A stretch of DNA of 64,000 nucleotides from Heliopora coerulea (taxonomy: Eukaryota; Cnidaria; Anthozoa; Scleralcyonacea; Helioporidae). The stretch covers positions 868,001 to 932,000 of the forward strand of contig JASJOG010000054.1 of NCBI GenBank assembly GCA_030142905.1. The letters are read 5' to 3'. The position numbers were made by a program, and so were the translations under genes. The notes under the pieces are model-generated. The model did no database searches. It was not told the DNA's origin and saw nothing but the letters and a program-made list of their open reading frames with translations. Positions 46,157-59,040 of the stretch are shown here, piece after piece; position 1 is the first letter of the stretch; every line of letters begins with the position of its first letter.

Positions 46157-46251
46157 CCGGGAAAGGATAGTGGGATTGACAGTCTTCTCTGCACCACGCA
46201 CAAAGTAAAGGGGTTTTTGGTCCAGTACTTCGAACATAAAGTACGATTGCC

Positions 46252-46797
46252 ATGGCTTGCGATATTGCCGAAGGAAAATATTTTATTGAAAATGTCGAGA
46301 CAGGGCGCTATTTGTTTCAAGATAGTGAAAAAAATATCAGCAATTGTGGTTTTGAAACCTCCCCAGTAGTCGGAGCTGATTCAAATTACTACAACCTAGC
46401 TTACTGGAAGATAATTCCAATTGGTGGTGACATGTATTACATCCAGAATGCCGAGACTCAACAATATTTGTTTCAAGATGGCGAGAGAATCCAGGGAGAA
46501 CGTGGAAATGAAGGAGGTTGGAAAGCTTGTTCTGGATTTGAAGCTCCTTCGACTCTTGGAACTGATACAAACTGCTCCAACCGAGTTAACTGGAAGATAA
46601 TTCCACAAGGTTGTGACAAATATTTCATCGAGAATGTCGAGACTCAAAGGTATTTGTTTCAAGATGGCTGCAAAATCAAAGGGATGCGTGGAGATGAAGG
46701 TGGATGGAAAGCTTCGTCTGGATTTGAAGCACCCAAGGTTCAAGGAGCTGATGCAAACTACTACAACAGAGCGTACTGGAAACTTTTGAAGCAATAG
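46252..46797 (+). CDS. Three-repeat (beta-trefoil-like) protein, copy B
   Basis: Intronless 181-codon gene encoding the same protein as copies A1 and A2, residue for residue. It is the only copy in this unit. Confidence 0.88.
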   Translation: MACDIAEGKYFIENVETGRYLFQDSEKNISNCGFETSPVVGADSNYYNLAYWKIIPIGGDMYYIQNAETQQYLFQDGERIQGERGNEGGWKACSGFEAPSTLGTDTNCSNRVNWKIIPQGCDKYFIENVETQRYLFQDGCKIKGMRGDEGGWKASSGFEAPKVQGADANYYNRAYWKLLKQ

Positions 46798-47081
46798 AAT
46801 GAACAGAAGACGATAAAGCCTTCATTATGTAATCCTGTAGGGTCTATCCTAGTTCATATGTAGATATGAGTTGATAATTTTTGTTCCATATTTTGTTAAT
46901 GGCTACGTGATAGGGTGTGACCGGATTCCGGCACACGTGAACAAAATAGCTTGAAAGGAAATTTACTTCTTATTCTTTAGCATTAATTTTAGATACGTAG
47001 CTCGAAGGAGTTGTAGCTACGATATTTTTTCAATTAAAGTAGTATTTCAAAGACAATCCAATACCTGCCGACAACTTTACA

Positions 47082-47334
47082 GATTATGATATAAAACAAA
47101 CTCCGAAAAGAAATATCGTGGTACCCAAAATGCGAGCGAAAACACGGGACAAAATTTAGGTAATATTTCGACTGTATCACGCAATCATTGTCAAACCTAA
47201 CTAAATTATAGTTAGATTTGAAAATGACTGTGTAATACAGTCGAAATATTACCTTCCCAATTTTATCTTGTGTTTTTACTCGCATTTTGGGTACCAAGAT
47301 ACTTCTTTTAGAAGTTTGTTTTATCTTATAATTC
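47082..47334. repeat. Near-palindromic fold-back MITE (unit B)
   Basis: Copy of 22188-22440, in the same place downstream of the three-repeat gene. Confidence 0.85.
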
Positions 47335-47487
47335 AAAGATAACGATTTAGATAAAACTAAATCAACTTCTTTATATTTAGAATGCGTGCGTGCGTGCGTG
47401 CAAGAACTCATGGAACAGAACATTTCGTTTTCTAGTGTCGTTACCGGTCATTGTTATTCTTGAGTTGAGATGTTGTATAACAGTTAA

Positions 47488-47814
47488 GAGGTGTTTATAT
47501 GGAAGCGAGCTAGCCGTCTTGGTAGGGCAAACCCATAGTAAGAAGGCTGAATTTCGCTTCGCTTTTACATGGGAATTTTCAGGCCGTTCTCGCAGGACTG
47601 GATATAGCATGTATAATAAAAGGGCCAGCTCTTCTGGTTGTGTTTATATGGAAAATGTCCGTCCTCTTAGGCGAGATTTTGCCTAGGAGGACTGGCCTTC
47701 CTCTAATGTAAACGAAAACAAACTTTACAATGGATTTCACAGGGAGGTGAGATCTCGGCAGAAAGGGCCAGCTCTTGTAGCAGGGCTGACTCGCTTCCAT
47801 ATAAACACGCCCTC
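47488..47814. repeat. MITE with TTTATATGGAAGCGAG ends (unit B)
   Basis: Copy of 22594-22920. Confidence 0.75.
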
Positions 47815-48722
47815 CCTCACGCTTGCTCTCCTGAAATAAAGTCAATATAAATATCAATAACGTCCCAGATTTTCTCCGGTTACTTCGGTTTCCTCCTGTA
47901 CTAACACTGGACCCATGAAGGGTGGCCCTCACTGGACCTTTAGGGAGAACAGCTCAGATAGCTGATAGAGTTATCTAGTATAAATAAAAAGACACTTCAC
48001 CTCGTTCCTGAAAGACTGTTTGTCTTCGAATTTGAGTCATTGTCTTTCCGCAATTGTTGTGACATTGAACGCACTGGGGTCTGAACTGAAAATTTTGCTG
48101 GTCAGACGGACGTTCCGGATATATTGCAAACTGAAAGGACAAGATTACATGACAGGTCCACAGTATACTCTCTATATTGGTCGGTGTCATGAATCATTTA
48201 GAAGGAGCCAAGCAGGCAGCACCATGCAGCTCAAGAGCTGCTCAACCATTTAGGGATCATGGGCACAGCGTATAAACGTTAAAGAGGCATTGATATGAAT
48301 GCTATAATTTTTCAATTTTAACATTCAAAAGTTAGGAAAAGTAAATTTTAATTATCCAATATCACGTCCTTCCCAATCTCTTTGTCTAATTTCATATCCT
48401 CCAATTTCATGCTTTAATCTCGCTCATTTGAAATACAGTGTTTTCCCAACAGGATGTCTCCTCTCGTTGAGCAAAATTGTATGGCGTGAGCCTGAGTAAT
48501 AATTATAATAAATGACCGATCCTACCGGAAAAGAATGTATAATATTTTGCTTCGTAGTAGACAAAATATGTCTCATTAAGCGTACATTAGATTTTTTGTG
48601 TGAATGTGGGCCGTGCACTTTCAGTATTCCGCGTACCCCGTGCTTGCGTGATCCGGCACTGTTCATGTGAAATGTTCGTGGCCCGGTACAGTGGGTGCAC
48701 TTAAATGAATTCTAGTGAGAAA

Positions 48723-48926
48723 GATAGGTGAACGTTCGTCAAGCTCTGTTCTCAGAAAACGATTTCTGAGCTCCAGGCGGAGATCGAACCCGCAACCTTC
48801 TGGCGGCCGGTGGGGTGCTCTAACCATTGAGCTACCAAGACTCAAATGGTCAGCTGAAGTACAAGTCCCCGTCATGGGTTCAGAAATCGTTTTCTGAGGA
48901 TAGAGCTTGACGAACGTTCATCTATC
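48723..48926. repeat. Fold-back tRNA-like element (unit B)
   Basis: Copy of 23829-24032, with the minus-strand tRNA-like body at about 48767-48843. Confidence 0.75.
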
Positions 48927-49360
48927 ATTCAAGATATCTTCAAGTTCTCACATTTCCAAAATATATATCTCTTGTGAGAAAGTGACGTATTTTCTGCCGC
49001 AATTATTGGTTTCACTGTTTTGTCTAGTTCCAGTTCACAGAACATGTAGTTTTTGTGACTGATTCTCATAACCTGCTGGTGGCTGGGTCTATGTGGATGG
49101 GGAAAACGTGAGCCACAGGTCGCAAAGCGTCATGGGAGTGTGTTTTCGGGCAATTCGTATTACCGCGTAGTCGTCGACTTACTAGTGTTTCTTTGGATTT
49201 TACGATAGAAATGTTTATACAGTTAAAAGTGTGCCTCGAAACCCAAAATGAAAGCCAAAAGAATTGTTCATCGACCGCATTTTCCTTGTAAAACCATACC
49301 AGAAGTGAACGAGAAGTTCTGAGTTTCGAGTATCAACAAGCGAGCTAGACCCCCGAACCG

Positions 49361-49399
49361 ATGGCGGCCTCAGTCAACAAGTCTATCTCTGGCGTTCAG
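49361..49399 (+). CDS. Candidate first coding exon of the BAHD1-like gene (unit B)
   Basis: Identical to 28149-28187, with the same weak GTTGTA donor in phase 0. Confidence 0.45.
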
Positions 49400-52300
49400 G
49401 TTGTACAACTCACGTAGCTTTGTTTCATACTATCCTAACGAATAAGTTGTGTCGTTCATGTGTTAGTGTGTCCTTTTAAAGCGTAGACGATAAAGCCATA
49501 TGTAGCTATGGGAGTTATTGTAACGTCTTAGTTCCGGTGATTGAATAGACCATTGCTGAGACTTGAGTCATCGTCATTGTTCTGGCAGTGGTTCAACGCG
49601 TCCTCTTCTCTTTATCTTTTATCCTTGTTTAAGTTATCTTCATCTTCAGTAGCTTTAAAAAGACTCGTAAGCTTTGAAACACGTCAACCTTTTGAATAAT
49701 ATAAGCGCGAGAAGTATTCGCAGTTCAAAGAGAGCTCTAATCTCAAGTCTGCTGATTCCCACTCAAATTGAAAATAGGCGTGTGATGTCTTACGATAAAT
49801 AGTTAAAAATGTTTTCCGTAACCGCATTTTTTCTTCTGAATCATCCAAGAAGTTACTACGATTTTGTACCATTAAAGATACTGATATCGTAAAGAACTTT
49901 GTCGTTCAAGCAACCATGCATTAGTTCTATTGAGGAGGTCGGAATTTTCGCCAAGGCTAGTACGTTTTCAAAGACCGTATTTCAGACTTTTCTTTTTCAA
50001 ACTTGAACATCCAAGGAAGCATTTTTTCGGATTCTAGAAAATTTCTGTGGTTTCCGCCAGAACTTTTTTTTTCGGATAATACTTTGTTTTAATCGGTTTA
50101 ACCTCGCTGATGATAAATATTTGACGAAACTTTTTTAAAATACGCAAGTTCATTTTATTTATAAACCGGCCGTTTTTCGTACACTTTTCGTACACTTTTC
50201 GTACATGATTTATTTCACAGACGTTGTTAAACTGGTTAAAGAGAATATCCTTAAGATGATTTTTGTTGAATTTTTTTAGTTAATTATTTCCTGTCTGAAT
50301 AAGGCTAATTATTTTACTCTGGCTAATCCCAAACGACTTTACTCGTCACACTTTTGGACTTGAAAGACTTAATCCTAACTCAATTAACTCCTCTCCCTGT
50401 GAATAAGGCTATTATTTTACCAAATCTAATACCAGATGATGTTACTTGACCCAGGGAGATGGCTGAATGAGTAAAGGTGAAATTATTTACAGTGTGATAT
50501 TTAAGCTTGTATACTTAGAAATTTTTGTGACATCTGATTGCAGCTTTCAGTATCTTAGTGCAGTTATGTGTTACCAATCTTAGTTCAGTTGGTAGCAAAG
50601 TTTGCTTATTTGTTTACTTGCTTACCAGCTTGTTTTTGGCTCATATAGTTTTACAAGATTTAGTTTCTTTGTGTTGAAATGGGGAATCTGCTGCAGTGTG
50701 AAAACTATCAGTTCTGTGTATCAAACTCCAAAAAGATTGAGCAGCATTGATTTTGGAAGAATTATATGGAGCATAGTAGAAGTTTGTTTAATTTCTATGA
50801 AAATGATGTAAATCATTGAAATGATGATTAAAGAATAATACAGCAAAGAATCTCCTTTTCTTATTCATTTTATACTCACATTTAGTTATTTTTTTATCGT
50901 ATAAGAACATAAGACAGGATCTGTAGCATTTCATACTGCTCATAAGGTTCTTTGAATTGGGGATGTGTTGCATTTGAGAATTAGAGTGAATAATAAAATA
51001 ACACGTACTGGCTGAAATGTTTTGCCTTGAGTGAATAATCACCAAGGCTCGTCCACCCATTGAGAAAGCCAGGCCACAGGTCTCTTCTGACATAAAATCA
51101 ATTGGCATTAGACAAAGTCAAGTGATAAAAGGCCAATTTTGGAACAGCAGGGTTTGAATTAGTACTGTGCAATATATAGCTTGTAAATTGTTTTGGTCAA
51201 AATAAGGAAGACTGTATATCTCTTTTTAAAATGTTGTGCAAACAGTTTTTGAAAGATAGGTGGTTAAATCTCTGGAAACTTGTTATCTTGAAAAACCATA
51301 GACCATTTTTGTCCAATATAAACTCTGGGCAGCCTTTCAAATTATGGGTCAAAACTCTTTTCTCCCATTTCCCTTGAGGCCATTTTCATGCTTGCCACAC
51401 AATCTACTGAGTTGATTTTCTATCTTCACAAGACATTGTTTTATTCAATAATAGTTTTTGAATATTCTTGTTGATTTTAATTGACCTAACCCAGTTTAGT
51501 GAACACAAAAAAATGGAATGGTTTTCATAAAAAAAATTTAGGATTTTGTCCAAGGATTTCCATTGAAGATATCTGCTGCTTCAGTTTCTGTTGAGTTTAC
51601 CTCCTGTGAGGAGGTGGTTCATGTTCTTACCAACCAGTGTTCATTGATTTCATTGACTTGTAAATGTTTGTTTGGCACATATTGTAAAGCTTAGAAGAGG
51701 CTTGTTTTAGTTGAAGTCATTGAAGGTTTTGCATATTTATAAACACATTATTTGAACACTGTTCTTGTATGTCTCAAACTCTTTGGAACATCAGTACACA
51801 AATTGTTTGTTGATTCTAATAGCATCTGGGGATACTAGTTGTATCAATATACTTTGCTAAAAATTGAGATAAGAAGGCAATATATCAACAAGTATTTTCT
51901 AATAGCTTTGTTGAAGAAAAAAATTTCACTATGTTTAAGTGGGATTTGTTAGAGCTCTTAAATGTTCAGATTGTAACTTTAAGGGATAAAATGTATACTG
52001 TATAGTCAAAAATCCTCATGCTTTTCAGATATGCCTTAAATGGATTGTGATCTTATCAGTGTTAAGTAGCTCTTCCTGCCTGATGCTTGTTTAACTGAAC
52101 TTTAACTATTATAGTTAAATATATATGTAGCATTTTTCATGCTAATATTCTCATTGTTCCTATCCAACAGAAGAATGATCTTTGCATTTTGTTGTGGTGG
52201 ATAGCTACATAAGTTTCTAAGCTATTACCTTCTCTTGAATTATTCCATCTTGAATGGTTCTCTTGAATTGATAGCCAGGTCCTTGTTATTCTGGTGGGGA

Positions 52301-53769
52301 GAATCCTTAAACTAAGAGTAGCCAAGTATCTAGTTTCCAGAATTTTCTCCCTGAAAGTGTATATTTCTCACTGAATTTGGCCATTTTAGTAAAATGGCCT
52401 CGGAACCAAAGTGAGGTCAATCCTAGCTTTGATGCCACTTCAAGGCCACAATTTGTATACTAATTGTGAAGTTGGGATGGAGTTAAACTTTATTGAAATG
52501 GGATCTAGAATTCAGCGAGACTGACAGGTTATGGAAAATAACTTTAAGTTGGTCTATATTGCTCAGGATTGAAGGGATTAACTAAATTAATGCGCCACAT
52601 CGGCTTAGATTACCACGTCGTTATGACGCATTGCCTGATATGACCGCCACGACGTCATGACGTCATGGCGGTGATGTTAGAGGAATTTTAACGTAAGAAT
52701 CTTATTTCTTGATATTGTCCCTGTCCTCTGTCTTAGCCACCATTCCTTTGTCACCAGTGGCCGGTTGTTCAAAGGACGATTAGCCATAATCGAGTATTAC
52801 CAATTAATCTGTTCCTTTGGTTTCGTTTATTTTGGTTGAACAATCTAGTTCAGATTTCACGGCGTAAAAGCTTTTTGTATGCACCCAAGATTTGTAAAAG
52901 AAAATGCCAACTTTTCTCAACAGCATGATCGGACTTGTGTCCACAACATTTTTGTTAATCCCGGATTAAGCTAATCGCCTTTTGAACAGCTGGGCCGTGG
53001 TTCTTAAGAAAAGGGATTGCAAACGGTCAATATCTACTTTTTTATCATCCTGAAAAATAGTGATAAATTTTCGGATCTCCCTGAGTCTTCTCTGACGTAA
53101 ACAACCAGCCTGTTCCGCTCTTCTGTTTATTTACCAGCCTAAGATCTGGCGAGGTTACTCGGGAGAATAGTTTCTATGAAATCGAGGCTACGTCCAAACG
53201 TATACATTTTCAAATTTATGCGTTTTAATTTAACTGAAAACGCTTCAAAATTATCACGTGCTCACGAGCGTCTTTGTGTCATATTCGCCTGTCCACACGA
53301 CAGTGCTGAAAACGATGGAAGTGTTCATTAAATCACGTCTGGCCAATCAAAATTACTGATCTCGGTAGCGGTCTTCTTGTTAGAAAAGTGGGTCCAACAC
53401 CGTTTTCGTCTGTCCACACGAAAACGAAGCGTTTTTAAGAGTTTCAGTTTTCAGAAATCTCCACTTTCAAAAGCATTTTCGAAAGTCTCCATTTTCGGTG
53501 GAAACGACTCCACTCACTCATCGTTTACGTGTGGACGGAAGGCTAAAACGGAGAAAAAAGTATACGTTTTCCTACGAAAAAGGCGTACGTGTGGACGAAG
53601 CATGAATGATATGCACTAATTATTCAGATTTCGATCAAAGCTGTGGAACATACTACAAATTCTACCGATTCCGTTTCCTTCCCGATTGTTTAATAATCGA
53701 CCAGGTTCCGATCGTCAAACCGATTTTTGGTCAACTTCTTTTAAGTAAATGTCTTTATTTTGTTTGCAG
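49400..53769. other. First intron of the BAHD1-like gene (unit B)
   Basis: Copy of 28188-32557 with a few substitutions. It includes the 11-mer triplet (50174-50206), the CRE palindrome (52644-52671) and the MITEs at 52759-52996 and 53185-53601. Confidence 0.5.
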
Positions 53770-55267
53770 ACACGATTTAATAAGCGTTCACAGCCATCGC
53801 TGATTAAAGACATTCCGCAGATAGTAACCAGAAATTCTAGCTCTAAGACTTCACTCAATGAATTGCAAATGGAAAGTCTAACCTCAAACGTCAGGAAGGC
53901 GACTACCAATGGTAAAACGTGGAGGTCTCGTAGAACTGGAGAACATTCGGATTTTTCCCACAACTGTGAAGAACAGACATTCGACAGGCAAGACCAAAAT
54001 GGGAAATTCCTCAGTGACTTGGTTTCCTGCAATGGTGGAAATCCATTGCCTCAGGACGATAAGGTTGATAACGAACTGAATGGATTTAAAAAAAGAGAGG
54101 ACTCCAAGGATGTTACAAACATGGACATTGCAGAAGACTTAGACTCCAATAAGAAAAAATCCAAAACGGGGAAACACCTTCGGACTTTGGTCCACCGACT
54201 TGCTCCTACCCCAGGATTTGTTGACAAGAATTCTCTTCCCTCTGACTTGCTATGTCGAAGGCGAGTGCCTCGACTTGCGAGTTTGAACGCGGCAGCCAAA
54301 GTAAACGTGTTCTTCGAGCCTTCCAGCCCCTTGGCTGGCCGTTCACTGACAGATATCATGCACCATTCTAGGAAAGTTTCAGCTGGGGAAGATGATTGCT
54401 CAGAAGATGCAATGACTGACAAAGAAAGTAATTTGTCCAAGGCAAAAGGGAGGCCTAGACTTGTCAGTATTTCCAAAAGTGATTCAAATTATCTACAGAG
54501 TCCAAATTCACTGTCTAGGGCAGCACACGCCAGCCTTGGGAACGCGGGTGAACTTAACGATGAAAATATCCCGAGTGGTTCTAGTTTAAAACGTGCGCAA
54601 GACGAGTCTGTGGAGGAACTTAAAGCGAAAAGAACAAGACTTGATCAAAACGGTCTCTACACTACCATTATCACGAACAAACGATTTCACAAAGGCAAAG
54701 AGGTTGCAGATGTCGGCCTCCAGGTGGAACTACCTAAGAAGACGGCTGGCGATACACTGGGCACATCGAGTAACAGACCTGGTAAACTGTACATGTAGAC
54801 CATCGCAAGTGATTGATGTACCTATTCACAGTCACGTGACTACATACAGTGGCGGCGTACAGGTGTCCATTCCGATCACTAAGACACACAGGCTCACCCC
54901 TCAGGCCCCCAACAAGCCCGCACCCGAATTGGCGCTAGGCGAGTTGGCCTGTCGGAGTAAACGTGTGGCGGGACTAAACTCGCGGGCAATGCTTAACGCA
55001 ATTCTTACCCAAGAGCGAAAATTGCCGTCCGCCCATAGCGGTGCCAAACAACGCAAAGTCCAAACCAAGAAGGGATTTTACGAACACGGACTCTCTAATA
55101 CTGTGCCTAGTGTGTTGAAAATCCCGAAAATAAACTTCGCTGCAACTTCGACGTCGAATTTCAGTACGTTTGGACGAGGAAAAGCTTTTGTGAGTCAGCA
55201 GGCAAAGACCGTAGGGACTGGATCGCAGTGGCCAAAGTCTGCTGTACTTAGCCATGGTGGTCCAAAG
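53770..55267 (+). CDS. BAHD1-like protein, large exon with the same frame break (unit B)
   Basis: Copy of 32558-34055. The frame break is identical (first frame stops at 54796-54798, second runs to 55282). It therefore predates the duplication, is a real small intron, or was copied by an assembly process. Both RLASLNA-type motifs are kept. The BAH-domain exons are again missing before the next unit starts at 56940. Confidence 0.7.
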
Positions 55268-56265
55268 GTACGGTTTACTTAATGCAAGTTTATTTAATGC
55301 AAATAACACCATTGGAAATTTGTGATTGGATGTCTCCTAAAGCAAACGGAGAATTTTAGGGGGGATTTAATCACAAATTTCACGACAATAAAATTCTTCA
55401 GTATTCAGATCCAACTTGCGAAAGAAGATTATGAAAGGTCGATCTTTTTCACTTCATGTTTATTTTAACGCTTTCCCGGCGTGACAAGACTTGTATTTTT
55501 TTACTCTGGTTTGCGCTAGACGATTTTAATTGTCAAGGGGAGAGCTCTCGCAGGGTTAGCACTTCAGACCTTGCCACCAGGCTTAGGGTTACCGCAGGAA
55601 GACCAATATTACAATCTGCAATCTATGGCTGCCATATCAACGTGCCATATTTCCCTACAATCTAAATTCTAAACCCCAGAAGCAAAAAATGTTTGTGGGT
55701 TTCCACGGGAGTTTTGCCTTTAGTAGAGGTTTTAATGGATCTTCTACAAGTTGCACGTTACAATTATTTTATTCGGTTGAGCTGTTTATTCAATGATTAC
55801 ATGAACTTTTTTTAGAGAACGAATGGTTGGTTTTTTCTTGGCACTCCAATAGTGAAACCATATTATTACGTAAGTTTTAAATGTTGGGATCCAGAACTCA
55901 ATTTATAAGGAAAGCATAAAGGAAATCAGTAGGGAGATGTAGTTTGGAAATGTAATCTTAATTAGCATAAATTTTTCAACAGCTTTAAACTCAAAAGTCC
56001 TGTTTGATTTGATTTCCAAACACCTTAAAGTTGATTAAAAACTTGGCTATTGCCTCGTTTTTCTAGCTTCTTCGATGTTCGAAAAAGAAATCGAACGCTC
56101 TTTATACATACACACATACATATACATGTATACATATATATTTATACATATATAAATAAATGATAGATTTTCAACTGAGAACAGAGTGTTCAATACCATT
56201 ATCAACAAAATATACATATATACTTGTATACATATATACGTATATACAGTCTAAGTATATATATG

Positions 56266-56316
<51 letters not shown>

Positions 56317-56939
56317 CTTCTAAAATTCATCAAGAATTCATGAGGAAAAGACGAAAGAAAATCATAACTGTGTCGTATCTGTATACGTGATACAGACACG
56401 TGTGACTTTATCCTGAATTTCTCTTCAAATTTTCTTCAATATTTTTCGCTTTAGAAAACAGAAATTGCCAAACTTTCGTGGGGAATTATCGTATAAAATG
56501 TTTCGTTTTATAAGACACTTACAAAACGTGCAGTACATGCTTTATCGGATCCAAAACACTCGGCTATCGCCTCGTGCTTTATATCCGATAAAGCACTCCT
56601 GCTTGTTTTGTAAATAGTACATATATACTTATATTTTTATATACATGTATACATACAAGTAGCTGATGCTCATTTTACTCCCGAAAAAGCTCTGCTGCTG
56701 TTCCATTTGTAAAAATAATATCTCCGACAAAGGAAATGAATTGTACAACGTTCATTAATGTTTTACTGTAACCGCCACTTGGTTGAGGTAGTTCCATCCA
56801 CGGAGACGAAAGATTGACCGTATTCCAACGACCATTTTCTCCAATAGTATGGTTACCTGCAGTCGTTCTTTATTGTTTTTAAACCATACTGCTTGCAATA
56901 ACTAGAATGAGGTTGGCATAAAATGGTGTCATAAAATGG
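55268..56939. other. Non-coding right end of unit B
   Basis: Copy of 34056-35743, with a shorter AT microsatellite at 56253-56318. No exon is seen. Confidence 0.6.
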
Positions 56940-58965
56940 TTATATTCTACCATAACTAGTATGGCATAGGTTGGAACATGTAATACAAAACACAAACTAC
57001 CTTGTGCATTAAAAAAAAGATTACCCTGAGCTAGGCATTTTAGATCATATAGAGTGGATCAATATTACTTGAAATATGATTGGCTTACAACTAGGTGGAC
57101 CTCTGCAAAGACACCTGTCCAAAACCAAAACCCAAAATGCCTGAAATAAAAATGGCTCACCTGTGAAACAGACAAAAAGCAGATGCAAATCCCATTACAT
57201 CCTTTTTTGTCTGACTACTCAGAAGTTAACAGTACAAGTACAATTTGCCTTCTTGAATGTCATGTTACTTAGTATCTGTGTAAAATTGTAAAAAAATTCA
57301 GTATAGTTGATGACTTTTTCAGAAGGTTTTTCAAAACGTGTAGCAACAGTGTTCAATATGCAATGCAACAGTGTTGTGTTACATGTTGCTGAAATTTTTG
57401 CTCATATTAGTCCACCTTAGCTAGCTGCTGAGGGTTATCTAGTGGTGTGGGTAATACAGTGATTTTTTTTTTTCAAAAAATGACATTTCTGTCACTGTGT
57501 GGGTAGTTACCATCACTCAGTATGGGTAGTTGCCTGGAAAATACAGTAAGTTCAGTTGATGATTCCAAAGGTGTGCTGGAGGAGTGGGATGAATGTTTAG
57601 CAAGTTGAAAAGACATTTAACTCCATGGAAGTACATGTATCCACTTATCAACTAAAAACAAATTCAGTGTGTGACACCTGATTAACTGGGTGTAGCACAT
57701 GAAGGATGGTTTGATCCTGAAGCTGTCATGGTTGACATAAAGATTTTTTGGGCTAAGGCAGGTTGCTTGCATCCCAGATCACTAACAGGAAAGCCAGTTT
57801 CAGTGAACATGTTTCCGTATCCATAGGGTAGGTATCCAGAAAAACTGATCTGTGAATGCAGTTAAACATGCTGTGTATAAATCTGATTACCAACTGCCAC
57901 TTCTTTGGTAACTGTCCGATAGACAGGACCTACATCCACTAGATAAGATTATCTGTGAAGTAGACTCTTCAGGGTTCATATGACTAACCTGCATTGATGG
58001 CTTATTATATTCAGTTGGCACTATCAATCAGATGACCACAGTTACACTCACTCACATTTCCCCAATTTTCATATTTGAATGCCATTGATTGCACTGGTTG
58101 AGAAGTAATTAATCATAAATCACACTGGCCAGTTTGGCATAAATTGAACTTTCCTAATTGATCCCTGGGGAAACATCAGTAGCTGAGGTGTTCCAAAAAC
58201 AGACTCAATCTAATTTTGTTTGGCAGCCATGATTTGTTCCTGAATATATTGTTTTATCTCTATGGTGTGCATGAAGTACCAGTACACATACCCCAATGGG
58301 CTGAAATTCTGCTTAGAAGTAACAGGAGTTTAAAGGAACTGAAGCATTTTATGCTGATAACTGTGATCCATGTTGGTTGGATCATGTCCTTTCATTATGC
58401 TGTTCACTAGTGGTCAACCAATAATGGGATTGGATTATGGATCTGGCCAATATTTTGCTATATCAGCAAAATATTGGATTGGTAAAATATGACAAATCTG
58501 TCCAGTATTTCATTATGTTTAGGCTAAAGTTATCTAGTGCATTAAAAGCGAGGTAAAATGTTTCTCAATAACAGCACGTGTGCCTAATTCCCTTCATTTA
58601 GGTTTTCTATGTTTTGTGCTGTGTGTGTAGAGGGAAGTGATAACTGATAATTAGTCAGTAATAAACTAGCTGATGCTGCAAATATTAATATTGATAATTT
58701 AACATTAAAAGCAACAACATCGGTACATGACGATGAATTTAACTTTTACTGTCCTCAATTTTATTGAATTAATATTATATGCCAGTCGGGTGGCAACATA
58801 TATAGTTCAAATCATGTTCTGAAACATTGTGAAAAAAAAAAAATTAAAAAATAGTGGAAATCAGATTGGCTGGAAAAATTTGCATCAGTTGACAACTGCT
58901 GTTCACTAGCTTGGTGTATATGCAGTTTATTGTGTGTGCTAAACAGTGCAACAGGTGGATTTAAT
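56940..58965. other. Non-coding start of unit C
   Basis: Copy of 10848-12873 with more substitutions than unit B. No gene is seen. Confidence 0.6.
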
Positions 58966-58981
58966 ATGGTGTTGGGATATG
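58966..58981 (+). CDS. Candidate 16-nt first coding exon of the actin-like gene (unit C)
   Basis: Same ATG and five codons as in A and B, but with a GTAAGG donor, closer to consensus than GTGAGG. The intron to 59040 is 59 bp. The codons are conserved and the donor is kept functional, which mildly supports real use. Confidence 0.5.
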
Positions 58982-59040
58982 GTAAGGCTCATACATATTG
59001 TAGATGATTGTAATTATTTTTTTTTTCAATTTCTCTGCAG

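Larger units (their letters stand above)
45525..49208. repeat. Single nested segment in unit B
   Basis: Corresponds to 20631-24313 and 24314-27996. Its left part carries the A1 variants (for example TGTACCATAG near 45950, where A2 has TGCACGCTAG). Its right part carries the A2 variants (GGTGTCATG near 48185 and ATTCCGCG near 48627, where A1 has GGTGTTATG and ATTCTGCG). Confidence 0.9.
35744..56939. repeat. Tandem segmental unit B (21.2 kb)
   Basis: Direct repeat of unit A with few differences, but with one nested segment (45525-49208) instead of two. The junction 35743/35744 joins the middle of the BAHD1-like gene to DNA upstream of the actin-like exons. Confidence 0.95.
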
